Source: Flavobacterium sp. | GTDB taxonomy: Bacteria; Bacteroidota; Bacteroidia; Flavobacteriales; Flavobacteriaceae | Length of the DNA: 32,132 bases | Direction: 5' to 3' | Assembly: GCF_027490375.1 (NCBI RefSeq) | Contig: NZ_JAIXYH010000050.1 | Coordinates: 1-32,132 of the forward strand | Shown here: positions 14,339-23,310 of the stretch, in pieces | How positions within the stretch are numbered: the first letter of the stretch is position 1 | How the letters are laid out: the number at the start of each line of letters is the position of its first letter | Position numbers and translations under genes: made by a program | Notes under the pieces: generated by a model | What the model was told of the DNA's origin: nothing | Databases searched by the model: none | What the model saw: the letters and a program-made list of their open reading frames with translations, nothing else

Positions 14339-15163
14339 TTAGAAACCGGCTTTGTTTAAAATTGCTCGCATTCCCTCTTGTAGTTTAAATGCTGCTTCAC
14401 CTGCTTTTTCCGCAAAATTGGCTTCGGAACTGGCGTAAATAACCGCTCGTGAAGCATTTACCAGAAGTCCGATTTTGTCGGTTAATCCGTACTTACAAAC
14501 TTCGGCCAAACTACCGCCTTGAGCACCAACGCCAGGCACTAACAAAAAGCTATTCGGCACAATTTTACGCACTTGCTGAAAATACTCCGGACGAGTAGCG
14601 CCCACCACGTACATCAGATTGTGCGCATTAACATAGGTTTGCGAAGTTTCGAGAACTTTTTCGAAAAGCGCTATTTGGTCGGTTGTGCCTAATTGAAAGT
14701 CGGCAGCGCCCGGATTCGACGTTAACGCCAGTAAAATGGTTTGTTTGTTGGAATGTGCAAGAAAAGGTTCTACCGAATCGCGACCCATATACGGAGCAAC
14801 GGTTACGCTGTCGAAGCCCAAATCGTCGAAAAAAGCACGTGCATACATATCGGCTGTATTGCCAATATCTCCGCGTTTAGCATCTGCAATGGTGAAAATT
14901 TCAGGATAATTTTCTTTGATGTAAGTTACTGTTTTTCGAAGGGCTGTCCAACCTTTTTCCCCATGTGCTTCGTAAAATGCAACATTCGGTTTGTATGCCA
15001 CAGTTACAAAATGCGTTGCATCGATTATGGCTTTATTAAATTCAAAAATCGGATCGTCGGCGCCAGCTAAGTATTTGGGGAGCAGTTTAGTATCGGTATC
15101 TAAACCCACACATAAAAACGACTTTTTGATTTTGATTTGCTGTACGAGCTGATTTATCTCCAC
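14339..15163 (-). CDS. pyrF: Orotidine 5'-phosphate decarboxylase (long form)
   Basis: A 274-aa enzyme of pyrimidine synthesis that decarboxylates OMP to UMP. The catalytic Asp/Lys array is intact in [18 protein letters not shown] (Asp94, Lys96, Asp99 and neighbours), and the N-terminal FLCVGLDTD and [10 protein letters not shown] phosphate-binding segment are present. The length and the [10 protein letters not shown] form place it in the longer subgroup found in Bacteroidota and some other phyla rather than the ~230-aa E. coli type. It starts 11 bp after the prfA stop on the same strand, so the two genes form an operon. The stop lies beside a poly-T tract and the composite repeat block. Confidence 0.95.
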   Translation of the reverse strand: MEINQLVQQIKIKKSFLCVGLDTDTKLLPKYLAGADDPIFEFNKAIIDATHFVTVAYKPNVAFYEAHGEKGWTALRKTVTYIKENYPEIFTIADAKRGDIGNTADMYARAFFDDLGFDSVTVAPYMGRDSVEPFLAHSNKQTILLALTSNPGAADFQLGTTDQIALFEKVLETSQTYVNAHNLMYVVGATRPEYFQQVRKIVPNSFLLVPGVGAQGGSLAEVCKYGLTDKIGLLVNASRAVIYASSEANFAEKAGEAAFKLQEGMRAILNKAGF

Positions 15164-15174
15164 GATTTTGTTGT

Positions 15175-16245
15175 TTACATGACGCCTTCCGCTAATTTCT
15201 CGGTATTGTTTACCAACTGCAATTCGTCGATAATTTTTTGAATGTCGCCATTCATGATATTTTGTAATTCGTACAGAGTAAGTCCGATACGGTGATCGGT
15301 TACACGGCCTTGTGCATAGTTGTAGGTGCGAATTTTCGCTGAACGGTCGCCCGAACTAACTTGTGAACTACGTTTTTTGGCATCTTCTTCTTGCTTTTTA
15401 GCGAGTTCTTGCTCGTACAAACGCGAGCGAAGTACGGTTAAGGCTTTGTCTTTGTTTTTGTGCTGCGATTTCTCGTCTTGGCATTGGGCAACTAAGCCGG
15501 TTGGAATGTGCGTTAATCGAACGGCCGATTTGGTTGTGTTAACCGACTGACCGCCTGGACCCGACGAACAGAAGTAGTCGATACGAACATCATTCATGTC
15601 GATTTGTACGTCGAATTCTTCGGCTTCAGGCAACACCATTACAGTTGCTGCCGAGGTGTGTACACGACCTTGCGTTTCGGTTTGTGGTACGCGTTGCACC
15701 CGGTGCACACCTGCTTCGAATTTAAGAGTTCCGTAAACGTCTTCTCCGGTTACTTCGAAGATAACTTCTTTAAATCCGCCGGCAGTACCTTCGTTAGTAT
15801 CGACTATTGAGGTTCTCCAACCTTTACTTTCGCAGTATTTGGTGTACATGCGGAAGAGGTCTCCGGCAAAGATCGACGCTTCGTCGCCACCTGTTCCTGC
15901 GCGAATTTCCATCATCACGTTTTTAGCGTCTTCCGGATCTTTTGGAATCAGCATAAACTTAATTTCTTCTTCCAGTTGCGGAAGTCGCTCCTTAGCTTCA
16001 TCCAATTGCATGCGTGCCATTTCAACCATTTCGGCATCGGAACCGTCGGCGATAATCTCGTTTGCTTCGTTGATATTGCCAACGACATTCATGTACTCTT
16101 CGCGTTTTTCGACGATTGCTTTTAAATCTTTATACTCTTTATTGAGAGCGATATAGCGTTTTTGGTCGGAAATGACGTCGGGTTGAATAATTAAGTCGGA
16201 AACTTCGTCGAAACGTTGTTTGATATATTGTAAACGGTCTAGCAT
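15175..16245 (-). CDS. prfA: Peptide chain release factor 1
   Basis: A 356-aa factor that ends translation at UAA and UAG. The ribosomal GGQ motif lies at 231-233 within [20 protein letters not shown], and the stop-codon-reading tripeptide is Pro-Gln-Thr at 187-189 (the PxT motif of RF1; RF2 has SPF). [14 protein letters not shown] precedes it. Length is normal for RF1. A perfect -7 element lies 26-33 bp before the ATG. It is the first gene of a transcript continuing into pyrF. Confidence 0.97.
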   Translation of the reverse strand: MLDRLQYIKQRFDEVSDLIIQPDVISDQKRYIALNKEYKDLKAIVEKREEYMNVVGNINEANEIIADGSDAEMVEMARMQLDEAKERLPQLEEEIKFMLIPKDPEDAKNVMMEIRAGTGGDEASIFAGDLFRMYTKYCESKGWRTSIVDTNEGTAGGFKEVIFEVTGEDVYGTLKFEAGVHRVQRVPQTETQGRVHTSAATVMVLPEAEEFDVQIDMNDVRIDYFCSSGPGGQSVNTTKSAVRLTHIPTGLVAQCQDEKSQHKNKDKALTVLRSRLYEQELAKKQEEDAKKRSSQVSSGDRSAKIRTYNYAQGRVTDHRIGLTLYELQNIMNGDIQKIIDELQLVNNTEKLAEGVM

Positions 16246-16270
16246 GATAAATCGCCTCTTTTTCGGCGTG

Positions 16271-16278
16271 CAAATTTA
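16271..16278 (-). promoter_or_regulatory. -7 promoter element of prfA-pyrF (TAAATTTG)
   Basis: A perfect TAnnTTTG match on the minus strand. The short leader includes a small hairpin, CGCC-gaaaaaga-GGCG, just before the start codon. Confidence 0.6.
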
Positions 16279-16359
16279 GTGAATTTCCGTCAGTTTCCGA
16301 AACACTTAACACTCAACAGCGGCCGATCAGTACGCTGGCTTTTGGCGACAGAATACGGC

Positions 16360-16959
16360 TTATCGGAAATTCAGCGAAAGCGAAAATACGAGTTGATGGC
16401 TGCTATCGAGATACGATTGTTGGCTCGCAATAGCATCAATGCTGTACTTTGCATAGAGGTAATTAAGTCCGAAGGAAACCGAATAATCGCGATTAAAGCC
16501 GTAGTTAACGATACCGCCAATAAAATAAGAATTGCCTCGATATTCGCCCGTTCTAGGTTTGTAATTGTCGAAACTTGAATAGGCTAATCCAACGAGAGGT
16601 ATCAAGCGCCATTGCTTCTTTATGTAGGCTTCGTATTCTACCTGCATAGTTAATCGTGCTTCTTGAATGGTTTTAAAGCGTCCTAAAAACTGGCTGTTAG
16701 TAACTGAGTAGCTCAACACCTCAGCACCCGCAACGAAGTGAAACTTCTTAAAATTCACTAGAGTAAGATTTGCTCCAAATCCGAAGTTTTGGTCGGTATC
16801 TTTGCTTATTGCGTTATCGCCAAAGGCTACTGGTTTTAAAATGCGCATACGGAAATTGTTTACGTAAGGTATAGAATCTTCAGAAATACCTCTATATGGT
16901 TGAGCAAAACTCGACAAACAGCTAGCGATAATTCCTAACAACAAGATAAACTTTCTCAT
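16360..16959 (-). CDS. Putative outer-membrane beta-barrel protein
   Basis: A 199-aa protein with a signal peptide (MRKFILLLGIIASCLSSFAQ) and alternating hydrophobic/polar strands separated by short turns (for example NFGFGANLTLVNFKKFHFVAGAEVLSYSV), ending LVFSLSLNFR. This pattern suits a small eight- to ten-strand outer-membrane barrel. It overlaps the stop of the upstream lipoprotein gene by one base (TAATG), so the two are translated together and may form a lipoprotein-barrel pair at the outer membrane. No specific family was recognised and the substrate is unknown. Confidence 0.7.
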   Translation of the reverse strand: MRKFILLLGIIASCLSSFAQPYRGISEDSIPYVNNFRMRILKPVAFGDNAISKDTDQNFGFGANLTLVNFKKFHFVAGAEVLSYSVTNSQFLGRFKTIQEARLTMQVEYEAYIKKQWRLIPLVGLAYSSFDNYKPRTGEYRGNSYFIGGIVNYGFNRDYSVSFGLNYLYAKYSIDAIASQQSYLDSSHQLVFSLSLNFR

Positions 16960-17648
16960 TAGAACAAAATATTTATAGCACCAGAAGCGGCACCTGCATT
17001 AACAACCACTGTATTTAATTCAATCGTTCTTTGCCCATTTACTTCGACTTCGACTTCCGTTTTAATGGTAATGTTGGAATTTTTAAGGAGAACTCTTTCT
17101 GTTGAATTGATTAAACCGTCGTATTGAGACCAGTCGATGCGATCCGGATCAGGAATATTTGCAAACTCAAAGTCTGCTGCCGCATCGGGAATGATCTCAT
17201 AGCTAATTAAAAATCTGTTTGCAGCAGCAGCAGCAAAAAACATGCGTACTTCTACAGTTTCGTCGATTCGATATAAGTTAACAGTTTCAAGGTCATATTT
17301 TAAATCTTCAATGTCGTCGAGGCTTGTATTATAGATTGCTTTGGTCACGTAGCCTTCTTTTTCAAAAGTCGCGTAAAATTGCACATTCTGATTTTCTTGT
17401 GGAATAGGAAAATTGGCTAAAAAGGTACCATCGTTTCTACTTTGAACTTTATTGAGCACATCTTCGTTGTATTGTTCAACGACGTTTAATTCTACTTCAA
17501 CGTCATTTAGAGCAGCGCCAGTAGAAGTTACCAGCTTTCCCGAGGCGGTTACTCGTTTAGAACCTTCGTATTCGATGGAATCGGCACCACAGCTCACGAG
17601 CAAGAACAGCAGCGCGAAGGAACAAATGAAAACAACTTTTTTATTCAT
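16959..17648 (-). CDS. Lipoprotein with N-terminal carboxypeptidase-regulatory-like domain
   Basis: A 229-aa protein whose signal peptide ends in the lipobox LLVSCGAD (Cys20), so it should be lipid-anchored in the periplasm or at the surface. The next ~80 residues (VTASGKLVTSTGAALNDVEVELNV ... GTFLANFPIP) look like a CarboxypepD_reg-type beta sandwich; the rest is unrecognised and contains an Ala-rich stretch. ATG 17648 is preferred to a TTG two codons upstream. Its stop overlaps the start of the barrel-protein gene. Function unknown; the pairing suggests a joint envelope role. Confidence 0.7.
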   Translation of the reverse strand: MNKKVVFICSFALLFLLVSCGADSIEYEGSKRVTASGKLVTSTGAALNDVEVELNVVEQYNEDVLNKVQSRNDGTFLANFPIPQENQNVQFYATFEKEGYVTKAIYNTSLDDIEDLKYDLETVNLYRIDETVEVRMFFAAAAANRFLISYEIIPDAAADFEFANIPDPDRIDWSQYDGLINSTERVLLKNSNITIKTEVEVEVNGQRTIELNTVVVNAGAASGAINILF

Positions 17649-17695
17649 AATCAAATATTTAAATTTAAAAACTTAACAAAACAGCACTCGCTGAC

Positions 17696-17703
17696 CAAAA
17701 CTA
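17696..17703 (-). promoter_or_regulatory. -7 promoter element of the lipoprotein-barrel pair (TAGTTTTG)
   Basis: A perfect TAnnTTTG match on the minus strand, 47 bp before the ATG at 17648, giving a leader of about 40 nt. Confidence 0.55.
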
Positions 17704-18201
17704 AATAAAAATAACGTCGTACAGTTTACTAAAACATTATATTTTATTATTTCAAACCGAATAAACCGAAATCCCATCAACGCCACATTATAAAAAAAAT
17801 TACTAATAACAAAAAGGCGGCATAGAAATTCGCAACAGTTTTACTCAGTTATTTGAACGTATAAAAATAACACATCTAGTACGTGAATTAGCTGATTATA
17901 CCTTATAAAACTCCCGATTTTAATTCATTCACAACTTTTCAAAAGTAGCTATTCTATTCTTAAACGCGTCTACGAACGAACGAACTCAACATATGGGCTC
18001 AAACTACGCTTAGCCGAGAAAACGAATTAATTAGTACGGTGTTCCTTTGTGTAATTTAAATTAATAAAAATTGATTTACAGTTATATTGATGCTTTTTCA
18101 ATTAAAAAGTTGCGTAGTCGATTGCGGCAATTTTTTGCTTATTTGTGTTAAATTTTAGATGAATTCGGCATGAATTTTAGAGGACGAGGTTTTCTTGTTT
18201 T

Positions 18202-18236
18202 TTTGCACGTATCCGAACGAAAACCTCTTAAATTTG
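18202..18236 (+). promoter_or_regulatory. Promoter of the pRiA4b ORF-3-like gene
   Basis: TTTG at 18202-18205 (-33 region), a 23-bp spacer and TAAATTTG at 18229-18236 (-7). Transcription would start about 15 bp before the ATG at 18256. It is the only promoter here with both elements at canonical spacing. Confidence 0.6.
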
Positions 18237-18255
18237 CCCCTCAATTTTTGAAGAG

Positions 18256-18795
18256 ATGAGTATATTTAAATTTCGCGTCATTTTAGACGATGAAGACGAT
18301 GTATTTCGCGATATTGCAATATCTGACGAGGATTCGCTTGAGGATTTACACAATGCTATTGTAAATGCCTTTGATTTTGACGGCATGGAACCTGCGTCTT
18401 TTTATAGTTCGGACGATCAGTGGAGTCAAGGTGAAGAAATTTCATTGTTTGATACGGGCGATGTGCCCGGAGAGGCAAAGATTATGGCCGATTATCAGAT
18501 TTCAGAATGGTTTTCGGAAGATATGACGAAAATGATCTACGTGTATGATTACATCAACATGTGGACGTTTTTTGTAGAATTGGCTGCGATCGACGAGCCC
18601 GAACTGGGAACAACCTATCCAAACGTGCTTTTCTCGCACGGAATCATGCCCGCAATGGCACCTGAGAAAAAATTTGTAGACGACAGCGAAAACTTACTTG
18701 ATTTTGATGAAGACGGCTACGACGAAGAAGATTTCGACCAATTTGACAGCGGCGAAAACTTTGAAGATTACGGATTTGAAGAAAATTGGAACTAA
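18256..18795 (+). CDS. Plasmid pRiA4b ORF-3-like protein (IS1096 passenger TnpR-like family)
   Basis: A 179-aa protein. Residues 1-145 have the pRiA4b ORF-3 pattern: an opening strand FKFRVILDDEDDVFRDIAI, the helix SLEDLHNAIVNAFDF, a short strand near ASFYS, then MIYVYDYINMWTFFVEL, which corresponds to the family's 'YxYDFGDxWxHxIxLE' segment. The last ~35 residues are almost all Asp/Glu with Phe, Gly and Tyr, a very acidic tail. The family is common in Bacteroidota chromosomes; the name is historical and its function is unknown. It is followed 18 bp later by the NdpA-like gene, so they are probably cotranscribed. Confidence 0.8.
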   Translation: MSIFKFRVILDDEDDVFRDIAISDEDSLEDLHNAIVNAFDFDGMEPASFYSSDDQWSQGEEISLFDTGDVPGEAKIMADYQISEWFSEDMTKMIYVYDYINMWTFFVELAAIDEPELGTTYPNVLFSHGIMPAMAPEKKFVDDSENLLDFDEDGYDEEDFDQFDSGENFEDYGFEENWN

Positions 18796-18813
18796 AATAC
18801 CTGCCACAAACAG

Positions 18814-19872
18814 ATGATAAACCTCTATAATACCCAAATAGAATCGCTTTCCCTACACAGAATTGGCAACAAGAGCCGCAACGAAGGTGTGTTTTTATCT
18901 AAAGACACGTTAAACCTCAGCGATGAAATGATGCCGCTCATCAAGGAATTTTTCTTTAAACCTTTTCGCGAAAAAGAAGAAAACTACTACCAATTTGCGC
19001 ATGAAGTAGATTTGGAGTACAACGAAATGTACACAATTATCAGCAGTATTTTCGATAATCCCAGTACTGCGCACGATCAAGCAAGCAAAGTAGCTCAGCA
19101 TTTGTACGAACAATCGAATCATCCGCACATTAAAAATGGGGAGTTGTTTGTTGCGTACCTTACCAATGCATTAATCGACAATCAACGTGTGGATGCGATC
19201 GGAATATTCAAAAGTGAAATTCAAACCGATTTCCTCCAATTTGAAGAGAAGGAAGAAAACCTGACGCTACTGCTACAACAAGGAATTAACCTTAGCAAAC
19301 TCGATAAAGGCTGTTTGGTTTTTAACTACAAAAAAGAAGAAGGATACAAGATTTTATCTGTAGATTCAAATCGTTACGACGCTCGATACTGGCTCGAACA
19401 CTTTTTGAATGTCGACGTATTCCAAGACGAAAACTTCATCACAAAAAAATACCTAAAATTCTGTCAGGATTTCGCAAAAGACGTCGTACTTCCCGCCGAA
19501 GATAAGAAGGAAGAGGTTATGTTTATGAATCGTTCGGTGAACTATTTTGCTAAAAACGACAACTTCGAAGAAACTAATTTCTTAAATGAAGTGCTCGATA
19601 ATCCGGATCTCATTCCTGAATTCAAAAATTATAAAGTTGATAAAGGGGAAAAGTACAGCATCGAAGACGTAACCTCGTTTCCTATTGCAAATGCCGCAGT
19701 AACCGATGCACGTAAGAAACTGAAAAACACGATTCAACTCGATACTAACATTCAAATCAAACTCGATTTCATCAATCCTGAAAGTGCAGAAAAATTCGTG
19801 GAAAAAGGTTGGGACGAAGAACGACAGATGTACTATTATCTCGTGTATTTCAACAAAGAGCAAAAAAGCTAG
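18814..19872 (+). CDS. Nucleoid-associated protein, NdpA/YejK-like
   Basis: A 352-aa cytoplasmic protein. The layout fits the NdpA (37-kDa nucleoid-associated) family: an N-terminal stretch IESLSLHRIGNKSRNEGV, a central GELFVAYLTNALIDNQRVDAIGIFKSE segment, and KGCLVFNYKKEEGYKILSVDSNRYDARYW. In E. coli, YejK associates with the nucleoid and topoisomerases; a role in Bacteroidota is not established. The preceding acidic pRiA4b ORF-3-like gene is only 18 bp away, and a small lipoprotein gene follows after 44 bp. No obvious defects. Confidence 0.75.
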   Translation: MINLYNTQIESLSLHRIGNKSRNEGVFLSKDTLNLSDEMMPLIKEFFFKPFREKEENYYQFAHEVDLEYNEMYTIISSIFDNPSTAHDQASKVAQHLYEQSNHPHIKNGELFVAYLTNALIDNQRVDAIGIFKSEIQTDFLQFEEKEENLTLLLQQGINLSKLDKGCLVFNYKKEEGYKILSVDSNRYDARYWLEHFLNVDVFQDENFITKKYLKFCQDFAKDVVLPAEDKKEEVMFMNRSVNYFAKNDNFEETNFLNEVLDNPDLIPEFKNYKVDKGEKYSIEDVTSFPIANAAVTDARKKLKNTIQLDTNIQIKLDFINPESAEKFVEKGWDEERQMYYYLVYFNKEQKS

Positions 19873-19916
19873 CGCAACCGATTAGCCACTTGAACATCTC
19901 TTAAAAAAAGAAAAAT

Positions 19917-20309
19917 ATGTTAAAAAGATTTTTTATTGCAGCAGCATTTGTCGCTATTTCGTTTAGCTGCACAGACGATTCTACCGATGGAGATACCTGT
20001 ATCGACTATCAACTCGAAGGCGTACAGGAAGTTGTCGATGTACCTACTCTGGTTGAAGGCACCTTTGCGTTTGAAGTTTCGTTTCAGGTAGATAACGGTT
20101 GCGGGCAGTTCTACGCCTTCGACGAACAAACCCAAGGGAATTCGAGAACCATACGCGTTTCGGCAAAGTATGAAGGATGTATCTGCACACAAGATATGCC
20201 GATTTTATCCCGAACTTATCAATTTGCACCAACTTTAGCAGGAACGTACACACTTAATTTCGTTAAACCCGACGGCACATTTATCACAAGAACTGTCGTA
20301 AAAAACTAA
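19917..20309 (+). CDS. Small putative lipoprotein
   Basis: A 130-aa protein with a signal peptide ending in a lipobox-like VAISFSCTDD (Cys18 as lipidation site; Ser at -1 is tolerated in Bacteroidota). The mature part has several Cys residues (Cys28, then NGCGQ and EGCICTQ) and beta-rich sequence, with an end TLNFVKPDGTFITRTVV like an immunoglobulin-type fold. No family was recognised. It may be the last gene of the 18256-20309 transcript; a strong terminator stands about 105 bp downstream. Confidence 0.7.
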   Translation: MLKRFFIAAAFVAISFSCTDDSTDGDTCIDYQLEGVQEVVDVPTLVEGTFAFEVSFQVDNGCGQFYAFDEQTQGNSRTIRVSAKYEGCICTQDMPILSRTYQFAPTLAGTYTLNFVKPDGTFITRTVVKN

Positions 20310-20414
20310 TACGATTTACCAATGAAACAACACGCAACCTTTTTCGGAGCTGAGCATCTAACTATTGTGGTTAGGTTGGTTATTATTCCATAATTGTGTT
20401 TTGTTTTAGATACG

Positions 20415-20452
20415 AAACGCGCTTTGAGAAATCGGAGCGCGTTTTGTTTTTT
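20415..20452 (+). terminator. Strong rho-independent terminator
   Basis: AAACGCGCT (20415-20423) pairs with AGCGCGTTT (20436-20444). TTGA/TCGG extends the helix with two G-T wobbles to a GAAA tetraloop (20428-20431), giving about 13 pairs. TTGTTTTTT follows. It ends the transcript of the upstream lipoprotein gene. Confidence 0.85.
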
Positions 20453-21000
20453 CGCACAGCATCTTGGAGTTTTTCGCACAGCATGAACAACACGATACTT
20501 TGCTTTTCTTCGCACAGAACACGCAGAATTCACAGATACGCCGAAGCAATAGTTATGTTTTTTCTCGTGGAGTATGGGATTTTTGCGCACAGAATACGCA
20601 GAATTCACAGAAACTCCGAAGCTAAAGTTGTGTTTTTTCTAATGGAGTATGGGAGTTTTCCGCACAGCATCAACCACATTCACAAAAACTCCGATACACT
20701 GTTTTTTTTCGCACAGAATACGCAGAACACGCAGAATTCACAGATACGCCGAAGCAATAGTTATGTTTTTTCTCGTGGAGTATGGGAGTTTTCCGCACAG
20801 CCTCAACCACATTCACAAAAAGTCCGATACACTGTTTTTTTTCGCACAGAATACGCAGAACACGCAGAATTCACAGATACGCCGAAGCAATAGTTATGTT
20901 TTTTCTCGTGGAATATGGGATTTTTGCGCACAGAATACGCAGAGTACGCAGAATTCACAGATACTCCGCTGCTGTAGTTTTGTTTGCACAGAAAATATTA
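20453..21000 (+). repeat. Degenerate tandem repeat array, 133-bp unit
   Basis: Two nearly identical 133-bp units (20649-20781 and 20782-20914) differ at only about three positions. Partial or divergent units flank them from about 20453 to 20648 and from 20915 to 20985. Each unit holds CGCACAGAATACGCAGAACA followed by CGCAGAATTCACAGATACGC and GTTTTTTCTCGTGGAGTATG. Because 133 is not a multiple of three, the frames do not repeat, so overlapping open frames here are not considered genes. Confidence 0.9.
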
Positions 21001-21285
21001 AAACACAGAATTTGTAATGCTTGTAAAAAAACTTCGCAAATTTTAGTTCCAAGCACGGCACCGCTAAAAAACAACCTACGGACGCCCTAAAACCGATTTT
21101 TCTGTACGTAAGCTGTTTGTAGGAAAAAAAGGTAGATAGATGTGTATTCTTTCCGTGAAACCCAAATCGATTTTTCTTCGCTAACTACAAGAGAATGAAG
21201 TTATGACGGCTTTTGAAAAAAATATTGAAGAAATGTGAGTAACATTTATTTAGGTGTTTCGTCTAGTAAGAACAAAACAGTTGGA

Positions 21286-22185
21286 GTGGAATCAATTCTA
21301 TCAATCAAAAATCTGCACAAGCGATACGGCTTCGTACACGCCGTAAATGGCATCTCGCTTGAAATCAAAAAAGGAAATGTGTACGGAATTCTCGGACCTA
21401 ACGGTTCTGGAAAATCGACTACACTAGGAATCGTCTTAAACGTGGTAAACAAAACTTCGGGCGAGTTTACCTGGTTCGACGGTTCACAGTCAACGCACGA
21501 GGCAATAAAAAAAGTAGGCGCGATTATCGAACGTCCAAATTTTTACCCGTACATGACTGCAGCCGAAAATCTCAGTCTCGTGTGTAAAATTAAAGGGATT
21601 TCCACAAGCAAAATAGCCGAAAAACTCGAAGTCGTTGGTCTAACCGAACGCAAGAACAGTAAGTTCCGAACCTTTTCACTCGGCATGAAACAACGCCTCG
21701 CCATCGCGTCGGCGCTGTTAAATGATCCGGAAATCCTAATTCTCGACGAACCCACAAACGGATTAGACCCGCAAGGAATTCACCAAATTCGCGAAATCAT
21801 CCGACTCATTGCAAGCACTGGAACTACCATTTTACTTGCTTCGCACCTGCTCGATGAAGTAGAAAAAGTATGCTCACATGTCCTCGTTCTTAAAAAAGGA
21901 CAAATGCTCTACTCCGGAACCGTGAGCGATATGGTACGAAGCGCCGGATTTTTCGAACTCGCAGCTAACGATCTCGTCGAACTCGAACGAAAATTGCGTC
22001 TTCATCCCTATTTTCAAAGTGTCGAATCCGTGCAAGATAAGCTCATTTTCACAACATCAATGTCTGTCGCCGCAGCCGACTTAAACCAATATCTCGCTTC
22101 TGAAAATATTTTCGTATCGCACCTAGCTTTCAAAAAGCCAAGCCTAGAAAAACAATTCCTCACGCTAACAAAAACCGCGAACTAA
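21286..22185 (+). CDS. ABC transporter ATP-binding protein
   Basis: A 299-aa ATPase with all ABC motifs: Walker A GPNGSGKST, Q-loop region IIERPNFYPYMTAAENL, signature SLGMKQR, Walker B ILILDEPTNGLDP and the switch His in LLASHLLDEVE. It powers the membrane protein encoded next, with which it overlaps by one base (TAATG). GTG 21286 is chosen because (M)ESILSIKNLHKRYG is the expected family start; an upstream in-frame GTG at 21235 would add 17 atypical residues. The C-terminal ~80 residues are the extension common in ABC-2-type exporters (NatA/CcmA-like). The substrate cannot be deduced. Confidence 0.93.
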   Translation: MESILSIKNLHKRYGFVHAVNGISLEIKKGNVYGILGPNGSGKSTTLGIVLNVVNKTSGEFTWFDGSQSTHEAIKKVGAIIERPNFYPYMTAAENLSLVCKIKGISTSKIAEKLEVVGLTERKNSKFRTFSLGMKQRLAIASALLNDPEILILDEPTNGLDPQGIHQIREIIRLIASTGTTILLASHLLDEVEKVCSHVLVLKKGQMLYSGTVSDMVRSAGFFELAANDLVELERKLRLHPYFQSVESVQDKLIFTTSMSVAAADLNQYLASENIFVSHLAFKKPSLEKQFLTLTKTAN

Positions 22186-23018
22186 TGAAAAGATTACTTT
22201 CTATAGAATTTCAGAAGATTTGGCTAAACAATCCGAGTAGAACTCTAACAATCGCATACTTCTTACTTTTATCGCTAATCGCCTTAATAACTGCAATAAA
22301 AATCGATGTCGGCTTCTTCCATTTGGATCTGGCTGAAATGGGAATTTTTAACTTCCCATACATTTGGCATTTCAACACCTATTTCGCCGATTATTTCAAG
22401 TTCTTCCTAGCAATCGTTATTGTTTCGATGATGGCAAACGAATACAGTTACGGAACGCTCAAACAAAATTTAATCGACGGTTTAAGTAAAAAGGAGTTAG
22501 TAAAATCGAAAGTGCTAACCGTCTTTGCAATGGCAGCAGCATCAACCGTTTTTGTATTCCTTTTGTCGCTTATCTTAGGTCTAATCCATTCGTCTTTCAC
22601 CGAATTTAGAACCATAATTACCGATCTGGACTACCTGCTCGGCTATTTTATTAAACTTTCCGCATTCTTTAGCTTGTGCTTATTCGTCGGAATTCTGGTA
22701 AAACGCTCGGCTTTTGCACTTGGGTTTCTCATCTTACTTTACATTGTAACAATAATTCTACACCTCATATTGCGATTCAAGGTTTTAGACATGGAAACAG
22801 CCGACGCAATCATGCAATTTGCGCCAACAAATGCCATGTCCGATATCATCGTTGAGCCTATTTCGCGCTTGTCGGCTGTGCAACAAATGGGTGCTCAAGT
22901 TGGAATTGAAGCCGATAAAAAATTCGACGTAAATTACTCGGCTGCCGCAATTAGCCTTTGCTGGACTGTTGTTTTTATCATAGGCAGTTACCGTATTTTA
23001 AAGCGCCGCGATTTGTAA
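22185..23018 (+). CDS. ABC-2 type transporter permease
   Basis: A 277-aa inner-membrane protein with about six hydrophobic spans: near 22-40, 70-85, 115-135, 150-170, 175-195 and 250-268. The segment ANEYSYGTLKQNLIDGLSK between the second and third spans is the conserved cytoplasmic loop of ABC-2 permeases that contacts the ATPase. It overlaps its ATPase by one base, so the pair is one exporter. The substrate is unknown. It is followed immediately by dispersed repeat copy 3. Confidence 0.9.
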   Translation: MKRLLSIEFQKIWLNNPSRTLTIAYFLLLSLIALITAIKIDVGFFHLDLAEMGIFNFPYIWHFNTYFADYFKFFLAIVIVSMMANEYSYGTLKQNLIDGLSKKELVKSKVLTVFAMAAASTVFVFLLSLILGLIHSSFTEFRTIITDLDYLLGYFIKLSAFFSLCLFVGILVKRSAFALGFLILLYIVTIILHLILRFKVLDMETADAIMQFAPTNAMSDIIVEPISRLSAVQQMGAQVGIEADKKFDVNYSAAAISLCWTVVFIIGSYRILKRRDL

Positions 23019-23021
23019 TTT

Positions 23022-23220
23022 TTGGGCACATCCCGCCGCAAAGTATCAGTTGAATGCTGCTGCGGCGGGTCGGGCTTTCTGCTGCAATACCGCTTAAAAA
23101 AACCGCTTCAACCACAGCCGCGCACGGGCTTCACTTTGTCGCCGTGCCCAACTGGGTTTACAGCGGTTTTCTTTGCACGTTATTTACGCGGCAATCCCTT
23201 GTGCGAAAATTAGTAACAGC
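23022..23220 (-). repeat. Dispersed hairpin repeat, copy 3
   Basis: CCCGCCGCA (23032-23040) pairs with TGCGGCGGG (23061-23069), followed by TCGGGCTTTCTGCTGCAATA. AAAACCGCT (23099-23107) then pairs with AGCGGTTTT (23162-23170), enclosing GCACGGGC/GCCGTGC, and GCGGCAATCCCTTGTGCG closes the element. The order arm pair, GGTCGGGC-like block, apical hairpin, closing block parallels copy 1. It stands right after the ABC permease stop, as copy 1 stands after thrC. Confidence 0.5.
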
Positions 23221-23294
23221 AATGCGTCACCCAAGGCGAAAAGCTTTAACACTGCGTTAGTAAGCGTTGCAGCTAAATAACCGAGCTTTTGTAA

Positions 23295-23302
23295 TATCTT
23301 TG
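23295..23302 (+). promoter_or_regulatory. -7 promoter element giving a nearly leaderless transcript (TATCTTTG)
   Basis: A perfect TAnnTTTG match only 8 bp before the ATG at 23311, so the 5' leader would be just a few nucleotides. A TTG at 23267-23269 is a possible but widely spaced -33 element. Confidence 0.6.
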
Positions 23303-23310
23303 CACTCGCT

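Larger units (their letters stand above)
17649..18255. other. AT-rich intergenic region between divergent genes
   Basis: About 600 bp without a convincing gene. It holds the minus-strand promoter near its left end, the plus-strand promoter near its right end, and a 12-bp palindrome TAATTTAAATTA in the middle. Nothing else was recognised. Confidence 0.5.
20310..21285. other. Non-coding region between lipoprotein gene and ABC transporter
   Basis: It contains the terminator at 20415-20452, the 133-bp tandem array and then about 280 bp of ordinary DNA. Near the right end is a 12-codon mini-ORF (ATG 21203 to TGA 21238). No clear TAnnTTTG promoter was found for the ABC transporter; a weak GGCTTTTG lies near 21209. 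Confidence 0.55.

Noticed and set aside
20396..21090. Three overlapping plus-strand open frames (102-165 codons) with peptide phrases such as NTQNTQNSQI
   Set aside because: They are readings of the 133-bp tandem repeat in different frames; composition is low-complexity, there is no conserved domain or promoter, and a terminator stands just upstream.
21203..21238. 12-codon mini-ORF whose stop overlaps a GTG in front of the ABC ATPase
   Set aside because: Too short to support, and the ATPase more likely starts at 21286, which removes the apparent coupling.
23022..23260. Two short open frames after the ABC permease
   Set aside because: They fall entirely within the hairpin repeat element and have no conserved features.
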